Below are positions 1 to 14,000 of a stretch of DNA of 64,000 bases, one piece after another. Under the pieces are notes generated by a model. It had not been told where the DNA came from. It saw nothing but the letters and a program-made list of their open reading frames with translations, and ran no database searches. Made by a program: the position numbers and the translations under genes. How positions within the stretch are numbered: the first letter of the stretch is position 1; the number at the start of each line of letters is the position of its first letter. Source of the stretch: Epiperipatus broadwayi (lineage: Eukaryota > Onychophora > Udeonychophora > Euonychophora > Peripatidae); NCBI GenBank assembly GCA_028023455.1, contig JAQFVV010012416.1, positions 10,074,032-10,138,031 of the forward strand, read 5' to 3'.

Positions 1-2750
1 TAGGGTAAGCAGAAATGAACTTAAAAATAGAATTAAATTATCTCAAAAATAAAAGGGAGAGATTGAGTGAAAGGAGAGACCATTGACTTTAATATGTTTC
101 TGTAAGGTTTTAACACTGACTGCAACAGCTCTTTTATTCCAAATTAGTTTGGAGCAAAGTGAATTCATCTTTTTGAAAGCATTAGTATAGTTAATAATTG
201 GCATATAGTAAGTCATTTTTTGAAAAATCGGGATGTTTGATAAGAGAGATTTTTGCATAAAGGGAAAGGTATGCTTTAAATAAGGAATTAGTTATATTTT
301 CAATAGAAGTGAAGATAAGAGCTGGATGGATGCTTTTATAGCATTCACAAATGTATAAATGGGAAATAAAAAAAAAGTTATGTAGGGGAGCAGTGAAGGG
401 AGAGAAAACACTTTTACCAGAGATTATATTCCATGTAGATAGTTTATCAAGGTTAAACTGAAGTTTATAGACTGCCATATAATTTTCCAGAATAAATTGA
501 AGGAAGGTATTTCTTTGAGGTGAAAAAATGACAAGATCATCCATGACCAATATATGCTTGACTGCTTTTATCAATCGGCAGAGTATATTCCCTCTCTATT
601 TCAAGAAGCAGTGGATTTTTATAAATAGTCCAAAACAAAGCATTCAAAGATGAACCCTGCGGAAAAGTTACAGGGCTTGAATCATGATATTACTTTGACA
701 TTAAGAGAGATAAAAATTCCCCTACTTGTTAGAAGGTTAGCTAAAATGTAGTGAATGGGAACAGGAATATTATGATTGTAATAGTTCAATGAGTGTCAGC
801 AGGGACAGAATCAAAAGCAGATTGAATATTTTTCTCTAACTTGGTGAATAATAATTTTAAACAGAATGATAGCATCCGAGGTTGAAGCACCCTTTTTAGC
901 AAACTGAGTTTGAGATGGAAGACTTATCCTTAATGATAGATTCAATGACTTTGATAAGTAAATATGACATAGAGATAGGATGACGGTTATTAAGAGGAGA
1001 GGTAAGAATATTTTGCTTGAGAAATAGAAGTGGATACAGACTATCAATATGATAAATTTGCCTAGAAAGTCAAGCAAGTTCATAATAATTGGTATTGTAA
1101 AAAAACTAATATGCAAAAGGTATTTAGGAATTGCATGAGGACCAAAATGAAGGAATGCTATTGGGTAAAGATTTCAGCTTAAGCATAATGTTAGACTTTG
1201 TAATATCATGATCTTGATTATTTTCACCAAAAGCAAATAGTGAGAATTCAGAACAGCTGAAACTTTGCAACATAGATTTAAATTGATAAAAAATAAAAGG
1301 CAATATGTTGAGTCCTGTGTGGAAATGTTTATCTACAATAATTGAAGGGACATTTTTTTCTTTTATAAGAAAGAGCCAAGTGGATGTACCCTATCAACCA
1401 GTCATGAGATTGAACCAAGATTTTGGTCTTTTTAATAGAAAGTTACTTAGCAAATAGATTGAGTATTTTTATTTTGCTGCTTAAGAGATGTAATTGAAGG
1501 AACAAAAGCAGGATGACAAGAAATGGCTTTCAATTTCAAATTAGCACAAAGTTCCTTAGCTAAAACTGTAAAGTACTTTGTTTTTATTAGTGTAATGCCT
1601 AATGATTTGATGAACAAAGCTACATTAGGTTGTAAAGAAAAAAGATCAATATCAACTTGCACAAAGATTGTCAAGTGATCAGGAAAAACATCTGGTTTCA
1701 AAGAATTAACTATAAAGTGTAGATAAGGAGATTAATGAGAGTTGAATATTTTAAAATATAGAAGGTATTACTGGAGAAAAGCCTTCATCACTCATTAGTT
1801 TGCATTTAACAAAGTGAAGGCATTTAGCTACAATATCAGTGTAAGGCATATTAAAATCACCAAAAAAAAAAAAAGGAGTACAAAAAGAATTGGATGAAAA
1901 AATAAGATTAATATGCTATATAAACTGATGTATAACAGTGGGTCTGTTATATAAATAAAGATAAATAATATTCATTGTAAAGGCAGCTGATGAAAGATAA
2001 TGACAATCATGTTTTCATCAAGATAAAGGATGTTAAAGGAATTAAATGGTGCTTTATGATAAATTAAAACACCTGCAACTGGAGTATTGGAGATGAATAA
2101 CTAAAAATTCACCTCCCAAGATATCTAACAAGGTTGACATCAGAACACATAAAAGTTTAGTCTCAGAGAAGAAAATAATATGAGAAAATTGAGAGATCCC
2201 ATTGCTGATGGCAACAGCCATTTGGTAGAGTTCATATTCCTCACGTTGATATTGGTAATATTCAGATATATAAATTACACAATTTAGATAGCAAAAGAAT
2301 AAGCAGCTCAAAATTTGGGTAGACTGGAAACACTTTAAAAAGACTACACAATCTGAACAGCAAATGTACAGACATCCAGGGACACATAAAGTTAAAAGAA
2401 TATAAGAACTAGAACCTGATATAAAAAACAAGATATCACACAAAAACAAACAACATAAAAAACAGATAAAATCTAAGGAAATATATATAAATAAAAAACA
2501 TGATATTTAAAATTAAACATACTAATAGGCAAAAGCAATACCAAATATGAAAAAAAGCAAAAGAACATGATTTCATTGCATATTTGTAAACACTCAATCA
2601 GTGGCAATTCATAGTCCATGGTCAACTTGATACTAGAAGCCACAGCCAGATCAGAAGAACTACTAATAATCTTATGTATCCAGGATGCATAATTATTAGT
2701 GCTCCATTCTATCAAAGAATAAGTTGTGTTTATTGAAGAATTCTGAGGGA
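1..2750 (-). mobile_element. Decayed LINE group A, minus strand, endonuclease to reverse transcriptase (runs off the left edge)
   Basis: Minus-strand frames give the landmarks of an endonuclease-type non-LTR retrotransposon in the right order. An endonuclease N-terminal piece reads SQFSHIIFFSETKL (within 2054-2449). The endonuclease motif GDFN lies at about 1850-1861 and PDHLTI, in the place of the SDH motif, at about 1671-1683. An RT piece QFAKKGASTSDAIILFK lies within 811-950, and HILVMDDLVIFS, the YADD box with changed residues, at about 520-560. A post-RT piece KLIWNKRAVAVSVK lies within 43-258. Frames are broken many times, so it is dead. It may extend to about 3.5 kb, where a basic minus-strand frame could be an ORF1 relic. 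Clade (CR1-, L2- or Tx1-like) is undecided. Confidence 0.75.
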
Positions 2751-3685
2751 TTGTTTATTATATTCTCTTTTGTAACAGTTAACTCTATTGGAAGGTTTTG
2801 ATTTTTTTTACCTTGATGACTCTTTGTGAGTATATATTACTGCCAACAAGATTTGTTCTTGGGTTAATTGAACTGTCATCTTTGCTTTGCCTAGTCCAGT
2901 AGTGCATGTATGTCTCACTATTAGTATATTCTTCAGATGATTTTGTTTATTTCATTTTTTCCCAATGTGTTGGACAATTGGATGGAGCATTTTCATTTAC
3001 AGTGAGGCTGTTAAATTTCAATTAATTTGGACTGGTTAGCATTTTTTTTTTAATTTGTGAAGAGGTTTTCCTTCTTTTTGAATGCTTAGTATTGATTCCC
3101 CTATCTTTTGTTCAAAAGATAATCATTTTCATCACTAGAGGAATTAGATATATCCTTAGTTTGCGTACTGCAATCCATTTGTCTCTAACAGATTGATAAT
3201 TTATAATCTCTGTAATGTTGGTTTCTGAAGGAGGGATATTTTCCATGGAAAAATGTTTGCAGATTATATATACTATTCTTTTTCATTGATGATGTTTTGT
3301 CTTGTGCATTCTTTTGTGAGAAAATTTTTGCAGGCATTTGAGATTTCTTTTGAATATAGCTTTGTCTTGTGATATAGTAATAAACCTAGTCATTGTTTGG
3401 TGAACCATTCTGAACATTGAGTTCTCAATTTGCAAAAAAAAAAAACAAAAACAATTGTGATGAGATACTTTTGAATGTGATAGAGATGATGTTTTAGTTG
3501 AATGTAATGTGGTTCAATATTTTGTATATTAAATTCCAGTTGTTTTTTTTTGTAAGCAATTTTAAAATTCCCCTGTAGGTAATTTCATGATTTTGATATT
3601 TATATCAGTCAACAATATATCTTTTAAAATAATTACAATCTTCAAGAAGGAAGAAGTATTTATAGAATTATATCAGTGATTGAGA

Positions 3686-3863
3686 TAATGGATGTTATAC
3701 TGATTGCAGATTTTCCTTAATTTGTCTGCTATTTTTGGAATGTATGGGTAAACTACAGCACCAATAATTGTCTTTTCTTTTGATGGTTCTTTTTATTGTC
3801 TATTTAACATTTTCTTAATATCAGGCAAATTAAGGAAAATCTGCAATCAGTATAACATCAGAA
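3686..3863. repeat. Inverted duplication inside a Penelope-like element
   Basis: A segment at 3686-3727 reappears in reverse complement at about 3824-3863 with near identity. Both encode the Penelope-like reading KLRKICNQYNI, in opposite orientations. Inverted 5' ends are a known outcome of Penelope-like and LINE integration, so this is read as part of the adjacent element. Confidence 0.6.
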
Positions 3864-4294
3864 AAGCTTTCCAGAGCCATACCACTCTACGAGGAATTCT
3901 AACATCTACAAAGTCTAAACTTGAAATGATGAAAAGAAAAAACTGCATCTATGAAATAGCATGTGAATGTGGAAGTACATATATTGGTGAGACCAGTTGT
4001 CCCATTGAAAAGTGCTTGCAAGAATACAACCTGATGATTAGAAGAGAGAAAACAGATGTGTCTAAGGTAGCAGAACATGTATGTGCCAATGAACATATGT
4101 TCAATTGGAATAATACAAAAATATTGGATAGAGAAGAAAAGGTACAGAGAAGAAAATTTAAAGAAGCTGCTCACGTGACAATAGCAAAAAATCCCATAAG
4201 CCAACCCAGTGGGACTATACATAATGTATGGAAACCACTAATCAGCTTTGCTCTAAGGAAAAAGTGGAGAAATCAGGAGGAACCTCATAGATAA
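3824..4294 (+). pseudogene. Penelope-like retroelement, 3' fragment with GIY-YIG endonuclease domain
   Basis: The + frame reads FQSHTTLRGIL, then CIYEIACECGSTYIGETS (the GIY-YIG core with Cys pair), then AEHVCANEHMFNWNNTKIL, RRKFKEAAHVTIAKNPISQP and a stop at 4292-4294. These are the linker and C-terminal endonuclease of Penelope-like elements, usually preceded by an RT that is absent here. The 122-residue open frame from 3926 is intact, but the element is 5'-truncated, so it cannot move by itself. Its 3' end abuts a SINE. Confidence 0.85.
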
Positions 4295-4322
4295 GTATAT
4301 GAAATTACTACAGACTGTCACC

Positions 4323-4590
4323 TTTGGCAGGATGGCTCAGTTGGTTAGAGCGTTATTTTAAAATTCAAAACTCAAGAATCTAAGGACACAGGTTCGAATC
4401 CCATACTAGTACTGTCACTGGTCAGGCCAGCCATACCTGAATAAGAGGGGAGGCTAATACCTCTTGAAACATTATGCATATACTAACCTGTTTGATGTGC
4501 AACTAACAGTTGAATGTATTTGGAATACTGTATTTAAATAAAGTTAAATTTTTCTAAAGATATTCAATCCATACATTAGATGATGGAAAT
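4323..4590 (+). mobile_element. tRNA-derived SINE, family 1, copy 1
   Basis: An A-box-like TGGCTCAGTTGG (4333-4344) and a B box GGTTCGAATCC (4391-4401) form a tRNA-like pol III head. A body follows with CACTGGTCAGGCCAG, a hairpin (AAGAGG..CCTCTT) bracketed by CTGA and GAAAC (4437-4470), and a tail ending near GATGATGGAAATAGTCCAAT. The same body and tail recur near 61.7-62.25 kb, which proves it is a repeat family. It lies directly 3' of the Penelope-like fragment. Confidence 0.8.
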
Positions 4591-6838
4591 AGTCCAATAT
4601 AAAAATACAGTGTTTTTAATACGTTTATTGATGTTTCATATTTCTCAGTTTTTTCTTTCATTTTATTTATATTTTTAAAACCATCCTTTGTCCATTTCGT
4701 CTCACCTCCAAATGATATAGAAAACAAAATAGTGCATTTTTTATTTCACAACCACATAGCCAACTTTACTTTTTATAACTCTCTGTATTAAAAGTTGTGA
4801 TGTACTTCTTATCATTACTTATTTCTGACAGATATTTAAATATTGGGTAAAAGATGATTTTAATTTTAATAGGAACATTTTCAATGATGGTCAGTTGTGA
4901 AAAGTTTAATTTTTATAGTTCACTTACAGTCATTACTGTCTCAGAGTTCACAGAACTAATTTCTTGTGGTTGAATTTTTGAGGCCATAATTTACTACAAT
5001 TTAGAGTTTGGATAATATTTTAAATAAAAAATAAAGAAAATTTACGAATTTTATAATTTAAGAAAAATTAACATAACTTCAACATCGATATGGAATCACT
5101 GCTATTCTGTGGTACGATTCATACTTTATTTTACAATATTGTATTAATGATAAACAGTGATGGCCTGTTCAACTAATAGTGACGTACTGCAGAAATAGCA
5201 GGTGCATGCAAATCTGTGCTTATGACTCATTTCCCCAGTCTTATTATCTTATATGTTATAAGTCATATCATATGGGAGAAGGACACTGAATAACACAGCA
5301 CTCTCCTAAGAGTGTCTCAAGAAAAATTTAGTTAGTTTTTATATAAAATAAGAAAATTGTGCTAATTTGTTGATGATAATTTAAATATTACATACAAAAG
5401 TAAAAAAAGTAATAAATTTATTTTACATTGAAAAAAGTTGGGGGGGGGGGGGCTGCAGTTCCTATGCATTATTCATTCCTGATATTAATATTACTTATCT
5501 CTATTACTGTCAATATTTTAAAGAAAATATTGAAAAAATATGTATATGCAAGATATATATTATTGCTACAATATTATTTGTTTGTATCATTAATCCTATG
5601 GAAATATGACTCCATTGATCATAAAATTGATTTTTATGCTACTTCAGAGCCATCTTTTATAAAACTTGAATAATCAATAAATATTAGATGGGAGTTCAAT
5701 TATATTTTCATCCAGAATTATTATTTCTATATTTATAGATTAATTTCTAGCTTATGGTTTTCATCAGGGAGTATGTTTAACTTAATGCATTTGACTTGTT
5801 TGATAAAGATAGCTATGTGATGTTTATTGATTTAAATGTCAAATGTATTATTAAATAAAATTAATATTATCAACTAAGTGTTTTTAAGAATATTTTTAAA
5901 ATTCCAAAAAGATCAATCCATACTAAAATAAAACTGTTACAAAATTTATTAATCTAAAAAATTTGGATAGCTGTTTCAAACAATGAAAATAATTTGTCAG
6001 GTTTTCTTTGCAAGTAAAATAAATTGTGAGAAAGAGATTTTCTTTCATTGTTGCATTTGCTTTCTCCTCCTCTACCTATACAATTCTCAGAATCATATAA
6101 GTGTAGGGTCGGATTTTTATTATATTTAAAATTTTGTTTATTATTGATTTTTTTTGCATTAATTTTTATTTTTTAATATGAAATATTGATTTGAAACATT
6201 TCTTTTTACTAGTGAGGTTTTCTAACTCATCTTAAATTTTGCACCTGAATTAAGAGTGCTTCATCTTATAAATAATTATGAAATTAATATCTTCAAAAAT
6301 ATATTGTTTTTATTTAATATTACTCTTATTGAAATATATTTGCAAAACATCACTGACTTCCTTTGCTTACATTTAGTATATGTTTTTTGGAGCAGTTCAT
6401 TTTATTGAACTACTAGCTATTTATTTATTCATTTATTTATTGACTAATCATTGGACATTAAATAGTAGTATTTTTATATCCATATCTCCAGAATAGTTCT
6501 GATTTATGCTATTATCAGTGAGGAATCTGTATACAACTGACAATGGCATAAGTCAAAATTTAATTCAGATGGGTGAATGTAAAAGCATTAACCTTTACCA
6601 TCCACCATCCATGGCTATAAATTAAGATGAAGAGAAATGCTGTAAAAACATACTATTTTTAATACATTAATTATAAATTCTCAAACAATAATACAGTGAG
6701 GCAATGATATGCACTGTATTAACTATCCAGAAACTAGAAACATATATATATAAATCTTCAAATTTGTAAATTTAATAAATTTATAAGACTGTACTAGTTT
6801 TAAATAAATTTTATTGTGACTAATACACTTGTTTAAGC
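4591..6838. other. AT-rich intron, no gene seen; MITE relic and poly-G tract
   Basis: No convincing coding sequence. It contains a 13-base G run at 5440-5452 and, around 5668-5785, a worn relative of the palindromic MITE family (AATCAATAAATATTAGATGG, then TTTCTAGCTTATGGTTTTCATC). The rest is T/A-rich without recognisable structure. Confidence 0.6.
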
Positions 6839-7256
6839 CATGTAAGGCCAATGGATACAGTCTGCTGTTTTAGTTGGGGTTCATATGAATTCCATTGAAA
6901 CGCTTGTCATCTAAGTTGTTAGGTGTCTCATTTATGGGGCAATCCTTCTATATAGGCCCCATGTGTTTTTGAATAAGAATTTAGTGGCCAGTATTAAGTC
7001 CTTTGCCTGCAACTTTTCCAGCTGGAGGTTGAATATTCCAAATGGATCAGGTCTGGGTGTTGTGAATTTGGAACCGCATCTGGCCATCCATAGGGCATAT
7101 AAAAACAACCATTTATTTCATCTATCTAAATTTAACATTTCTAAATGTTGCAATCTCAGACTTACATATTTATTGCCATGTTTTCTTCATGTTAAGGAAG
7201 TTAAAAGTATATACTTTTTCACTCAAAAATTTGATATAGTACAATATTTCACTTGA
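6839..7256 (+). pseudogene. LINE fragment, post-RT domain (group A-like)
   Basis: The + frame from 6963 reads NKNLVASIKSFACNFSSWRL, then NIPNGSGLGVVNLEPHLAIH. The W..L..P.GSGLGVVNLE pattern is the conserved stretch just after the RT domain of non-LTR elements. The upstream 120 bp probably belongs to the same element. It is truncated at both ends and lies in the intron before the first visible DENND5 exon. Confidence 0.55.
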
Positions 7257-7924
7257 TAAAATATTTTCTAAGAGTAAAGCCAGAAACTGAACAAAATTTA
7301 AGAGAATTCATAAAGTATTTATCTTAAGTGATAAAAGTTAATCAGTTTAGTAGTAAAGGGAAAAAAAATCATATTCTGAAGTAGATTTATGTTCAAAAAA
7401 GAATGAATTACCCATTAGAGAAAAGTGTGATCATTTTGGATTATGTGTTTTTGTGGATTATTGATCTTTTTTAAGCATTGAGTAGTTTTTTAGTTTCCAC
7501 TCTAAGACAGGACTCCACCATCTCAGAATTGAAATCACACATTTTTATTGCAAATGAAATATTTACACATTTTGAAGATTGTAGCATATTAAATTAGAAA
7601 ACTCAGTTGGAGTAAAAATTAATAGGATTATAAGACCTTTTTGTTTTATCTATCATATAGGACTTTCTATATTTGCAGTGTTTAAGTATTTCATTATTAA
7701 CACAGGTTGGATTATAAATGCTATTATGGAAGAAATTTCTTTTTAAATATGTTGTCTAGATGATAGCTTTAAGGCTGGGCTTCATAGCTGGAGATTATTG
7801 GTTAGATAGTAGATGATTCTGAATTAATTAATGGTTAATCCAATAAATTATGTTTAAAGAATATCTTTATAAAGAAATAATCATTCCTATAAAATAATAA
7901 TAATATTTTTAAAATTTGTTTTAG

Positions 7925-8043
7925 CACAAAAATCTTGGTCTTCTGACTACATTAAGGATAGGTCATGATAATAGTGGCATGTCCCCGAAGTGGATGGTGG
8001 AGCATGTGCTGGTTCGGAATGAAGTCACGGGGCACACGTACAA
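7925..8043 (+). CDS. DENND5: DENND5 exon: PLAT domain, middle strands
   Basis: The acceptor is TTAG at 7921-7924 and the donor GTAAGC starts at 8044. The exon opens on a whole codon and ends two bases into a Lys codon. It encodes [18 protein letters not shown] and [19 protein letters not shown], the calcium-independent PLAT beta-sandwich core that in this family mediates membrane or partner contacts. Local GC is clearly higher than in the flanks, as expected for coding sequence here. Confidence 0.95.
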
Positions 8044-11000
8044 GTAAGCAGAAACTCAATAATTTTTAAAAGGTGTGTAATCTTAATTGTAAACAATAAA
8101 ATTCTATTATTTTATAGATTTCCGTGTGGACGGTGGCTAGGTAAAGGCATTGATGATGGCAGTACAGAAAGATTGCTAGTTGGAGAGCTTGTGCCTCCCT
8201 CTACTGACAGTGAAGGTAATTTTTTCTAAGAATTGTTAAAATGTTTATGAGTTATTTTTTATAACATCATTTCTTATATTTCAAAACTACATAATATACA
8301 TTATAAATGAATGTAATATAATTTATTATTTATTTATTTTACTTAAATTATGGTTCTGGTTATATTTTCTGGAACTACAGTATTTTATTTTTCTCCCTGT
8401 ATATGTAAGGCTGTGTTTTTCTTTCAAGGAAATTGATTAAGCTATTGTCATGGTAATTTACTGGAAAGCAGTGTAATAAATTACTTATTTACATAATTAT
8501 GGAATGATTATTAGAGATTTTGTTCACATTCATTATTTTATAGTCATTGGTCTTATCAATCATTGATTGATTACTCAACCACTATTTTACTTTTTTTTTT
8601 GATTGCTAATTTTCACTTTGAGATGTATCAAAAATTTAATAAACTTTTCTTAATAGATAAACTATTGCTGAATTCCATCCTAAATACTCTATTGGATGTT
8701 TTGTTTCTATTTTATTTTTTGATATCAAGAAATTTGCAAAAAAATTTATTCACAAAAAGTTTAGCTATTTTTTTAATCTCTCAAAAATTTTGCATTGTTA
8801 TAAAATGCTAGTGTGTTTGTGTGTGTATTGTGTGATGTATATTTTATGTACTAGTATGCTTTTGTATCATTTAAAAAATGAAATAAGAAGAGGAGAGGCA
8901 CCAAATATGACTTATTTATATACCAATTGATATATACATGTTAATAGGTTTTAAGTTATACAACAAAAATTAGCTTAATTTCATTTCAGAGATAATTGCC
9001 CTTAGCATTACTAATATCATACAGATTAATCTTATTAAGAGTTATCTTTTCCTCCTTTGCTAGCATTTCGCTATAATGCCTATTATAAAGCTATGTTAAG
9101 CTTTGAGACTTTATATTTTTATGAAAGTTCAATCACATAAATGCATATGTATATGTTTAGAGATGGAATAAGCTCACAAGAATAAAAGACCAACTGATAT
9201 CCCAATTATTTAACAGTCATCATTGTCAGCCATTATCAATCCACTGCAGGATAAAAGTCTATCCAAGTTCAATCCATCTTCTCCAATCTCTAGCCTCTCT
9301 TCTCTATATCACTCCTGCACACTTTCTTATTGCATCCATTCATGTAATCTCTTTCTGGATCTTTTACAATCTCTTGGAATCCAGTTTAAGATTTCAATTA
9401 TCCATCTATTATCATCTCATCTAGCAGTATGTCCATCCCAACTCCACTTCAGTCTTTTAATTCTTTCAACGATGCCAGTATCTCCGACTCATATATTGTG
9501 TTTTCAATCTCTTCTTTAATAATTAATTTTAATATGGCAAATTGACATAATGAAGTCATGGAAAATAATATTTAAAATACACATATATATTAAATTTAAA
9601 GAATAGGCTATATCTATCTAAAGTCTGATATTCTTATTTAATAAAGGAATATTTGAATTATTTTAATATTTAAAATTACTATTGTCTAACTTTGAAATCT
9701 ATATGCATACATTCAAATAGAAATATTGTTCAAATAAAAAAGAACAAAATACAAGTATTCTCATATACTATCTTGGATAACTCATAAATATTATTTTATA
9801 AAAAAAAATATTTGTTTTAGATCTTTTTTTAATATATCAAAAAAAAAAATTATATATATATAAAATATCTCATCTTGTTATTTGTACAACAACAGATTGT
9901 GTATAGTTGGATTATTTTTTTCATGATTATTACTCTCAGAGATTGTAAATTATTTATCTATGTTAATATTTTTCATCTAGGCATAATTTTGTTTCTTTAT
10001 TATGGACATGTTTCTCTGTAAATTATGAATTCAATTGGGCTGATGCTTCCATACTTTTATATGAATTAGTTATATGCAGTAGGCATTTATCAGTACTTAA
10101 ATAGGAGAATTTTTAGTTGGATGTTATTGTCTTCGAATAATCACATAATTGGTTGAACAATACTGGCCAAATATCTGTTTGCACGACCAAACATTTTAAT
10201 TAATTGATCGGTTTTATATTTTTAGATTTTTGATAAAACTGTGAGCTATTTCTTTAGTGATTTATGATGGAAAATATTCTTATATAATATTAAGTTCGCT
10301 ATCCGACTTTAAATTTTAGGAGAAATTTCTCTAGATAACTCTCTGGGAGAGAAATTTCAACATGACTAAGACAGCAAATATAAAAGAACCAATTTTAACC
10401 AAGTTTTCCCATAAAATATCTGGTTTTTAATCCCTATGAGATTAGCACCACTTGTTTTGTTCCTGCACAATCATATTTTTGTCCTATTTCTTTTAAATTA
10501 GCTTATTTTCTGTCTGTAAAATATCCTAACTTAAGAATTATCATTCTTAAAATATATATTTTTTCTTTTTTTTAATTGAAAAAATATATACCTACTTTAT
10601 TTTATAAAACAAAATTGACTAATTACAATAAAGCTAAATATTTATAAGAAAGTTGAATATATATATTATAACGATCCAAAAGAAAGTGAAGATTGAATCC
10701 AACCACAATCTAACGATATCTGCACTACCAGGGCGCCATCTAGGCATTTGAGCCTAGAAAAATTTATAAAGTAGGCAGATATGCGCTGTTAAGATTCCAC
10801 TTTATTTAAGTATTCAGATTGTTAGCCCACATCACTAGCTCAGTGTATAACGCAGAGATAATAATCTATATCTTTAATTTATATCTTACATATAAAAAAA
10901 AATAAAAGCCACTGCCAGTAATTAATACACAAACATTTATTTATGCACATATAAATTTTAAATCATTTTAAATTTTGAGGAATAATAATATTATTATTTT

Positions 11001-14000
11001 AGATTTTAACATTCTTTTAATTTAACTTATTATTTTAAAATTTTAAATCATCTACACAGATGAAATTTATATTTATTTTAAGATTGTTGCGTATGAATAA
11101 AGTTAATATTTTATTAAGATTGTCGAGTATGAATAGACTACATAGATTGTATTTAAAAAGAAAATGTTCTATCTCTTATTTAACCTTAGGCCAAAAGTTC
11201 GCAGCCAAACCAACGTCAATCCATCAGATATATCGATGTATTCAATGCAGCATGAATACAACAACACAAAATACTATACTGTCAGGAATGTACATCTGAA
11301 CAGTAAGTAGAGTTAGAGAAGACATTGTCTCTCAACCAACAGGAATGCTACATCTGTTGGCAAATAGAACAATAAACAAAAAACTCCATAGGAATGGACT
11401 GCTGTCCTTTTTGCCGACTTACAATCCCATCCATAGGCAAACAGAAGGTGTGTGGCGTATATATGCAATCCTGCCCGTAGCGGATCTCCTGCTACATTTC
11501 CTAATTACATCAATACATCTAATCCATTGGCCCAATTTAACTACAAAACAAATAACCTAAGATTACCCTCCCTTAAACTATATATATGACTTTACAAATC
11601 TATATAGCCATTCACGCCCGACTTAAATTTAACATTTAGATACATTCATACAGATGAATTTTATACAATTTGTTTTATAATGTTGAGTATAGATCGGCTG
11701 CATAGATTCCATGGTTAAAAAACATTTCAAAATAAACACAACCGATCAAACTACAAAATCATCGATAACGTCAATTGCATAGGGAATACAAAAAACCCAA
11801 TAGCATTCATCATAAGATGCTGCAGTGACATCGATGACTTATATATTCTAATCGAATGTGAAAACCACAACATAATCAACTGCTAACAAATCTATGCAAC
11901 GTCTATACCCAACCTTAAATTTCATGCATTTAAATAATCTATACAATAAGAAAAAAAATGGAAATGATTTTTATCAAACACCAAACATATAAAATTAAAG
12001 ATTATTAATTGACCTGAAAAAAGTCCATTCGAAATTTAGCTTAGCTTGTTTATTAAACTTGTCAACTCTTGACGAAAGTTCTTAATTAATTTTATGATTT
12101 TAACAATTGTTCAGTTCATATAGCTTATGGTAGAAGAGCTCCCGGTTCCTGGTGTTAATTTCCCTGGAGTCTTTATTTGAAATCCGGTCTATTTGGAGGC
12201 ATCCTTAGCTGGAACAATCCTGGTATTACAATCATTTCCTTTGTTAAAACAAGTGAGAGAGAACAACAAGTGCGTCTTATCGTTCTTCTCACAAAATCAA
12301 GTTGGAACTCCTCAGGAAACTGAATATTTCTCTTTTTATAATCCTCCTATGGATTCCACGAACAAAAACGTCATTGTTCCATTTTTTCGTTATGGTCCGG
12401 GCCTTTATTTGCTGCTTATATATTGGACAAGCTAATACTTTATTCCTTATCTAATTTTCATCTGACTTTTTAATTACACAAGAGCCCAAGGCTAGCTTGC
12501 TTTTCAATTAATAAACAATCATTTCCATTTACAGATTACAAGAATTAATTAATACCTGTTTTTATTTTTACTTACGTTATTTCTTTATTAAAATATTTTT
12601 ATATTTAAATCTTGTATTTTTTTTATAAAAAAGTACGTTCAAATACTTTTTTTTATTTATAAAAAAAAAAATATTTTTAAAGTTTTGCATCTGTGCGAAT
12701 ATATATACATTTAACAAACATTTTAGCTTTTAGTTTTTTTAATAGATTTTATTTTTATTTGCGAACTTTAAGGTTTTATTTTAAATTAATGTAATGGCAT
12801 ATTTATATACCGTTGCAATATATATATAATGTATGTTGTATTTAATTTTTTACATATTTTGATATATGGTAACTTTTTAATAATGCATTATACATCATTT
12901 TAAAAAGTATTTTCCTGGCATTTCTGCCCCAGAAATTATCATTTATATTATTAACTTAAACCCTTATAATCGAATTAATCTAAAGATTTACTATAAGAAA
13001 ATTATTTCTCAACCCTGGATATCCATATGTATAACATGTGTACATACCTTCTTGTATGCATTCAACTTATTTTTATAATATCATACACTAAATCTTTTTT
13101 TTTATTAAGAGACATAAAGAAATAATACCACCTAGAGATCCATTGGCTTCAACTCATATCTATTTTAAAACCATTATTTTTATTTTGATCTCACTTAATT
13201 TTAGAATTACTGAGGGGAAAAAAACATTGTTTCACAAAATACCCACAATATTCATAAATAAATTATTGTAAAGATGAACCTATTATTTTTAAATAATCCT
13301 TTATTTTCCATAATTTATCACTTCCCATATATATATATTTTTCTACCATAAAAATTATATATATATATTTTATTTGATTAATATAGGCTTACACTAATTC
13401 TTAATCTTCTAGTTAATATTTCACATGGATATAAGGCCTCTTTTCTCTCAATGTATTTAAATATACACACATTTAAATTATATATATTAATACATTATTT
13501 TCAAACCTATAAACATTTTAATTTTGTTTATTTTTTGTATTTTATATAAATTATTCATTACAGCTTATATATTATGGTATAACATTCACTTATATCATCA
13601 TTATTAATTTATCTGTCAAAAAATTCTAAATCTAATATATTAATCCCACAATCCTCTCTACATTTTTCTAATTTTCATTCACTCATAATCACTTGCTTCT
13701 TTTTAATTCTATATACTATCAAAATTATGTAACATAACCTTGAATACTGTATTAGCCATGTAAACATGATAGCACTGTAGTATTTCTTTATTTTTCTATC
13801 TTATTTAATATTGTCCTTAATATTATAAAGGTGTAATACAAAACCAAAAAGTTTACAACTTTTGCTTTGTTATGCTTTTTGTCTTTTCCTCACTTTACAC
13901 AATTTATCCGGTTGTTCTTTCAACATCTTCCATTCCGAAAATAAATGTTAAATATTTTCTTTCTCATCTCAGTGTAAACCACATTCTTACAGTTCAAATT

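Noticed and set aside
4326-4402. A tRNA gene
   Set aside because: The A and B boxes are fine but no cloverleaf forms between them, and the segment is the head of a repeat found again at 61.7-62.2 kb.
10830-10870. TAGCTCAGTGTATAACGC, resembling a tRNA A box
   Set aside because: No B box or stem partner follows within the next 100 bp.
12193-12435. An 80-residue isolated ORF in intron 2
   Set aside because: No recognisable domain, no splice context and no second copy. Chance is the simplest explanation in a GC-richer patch.
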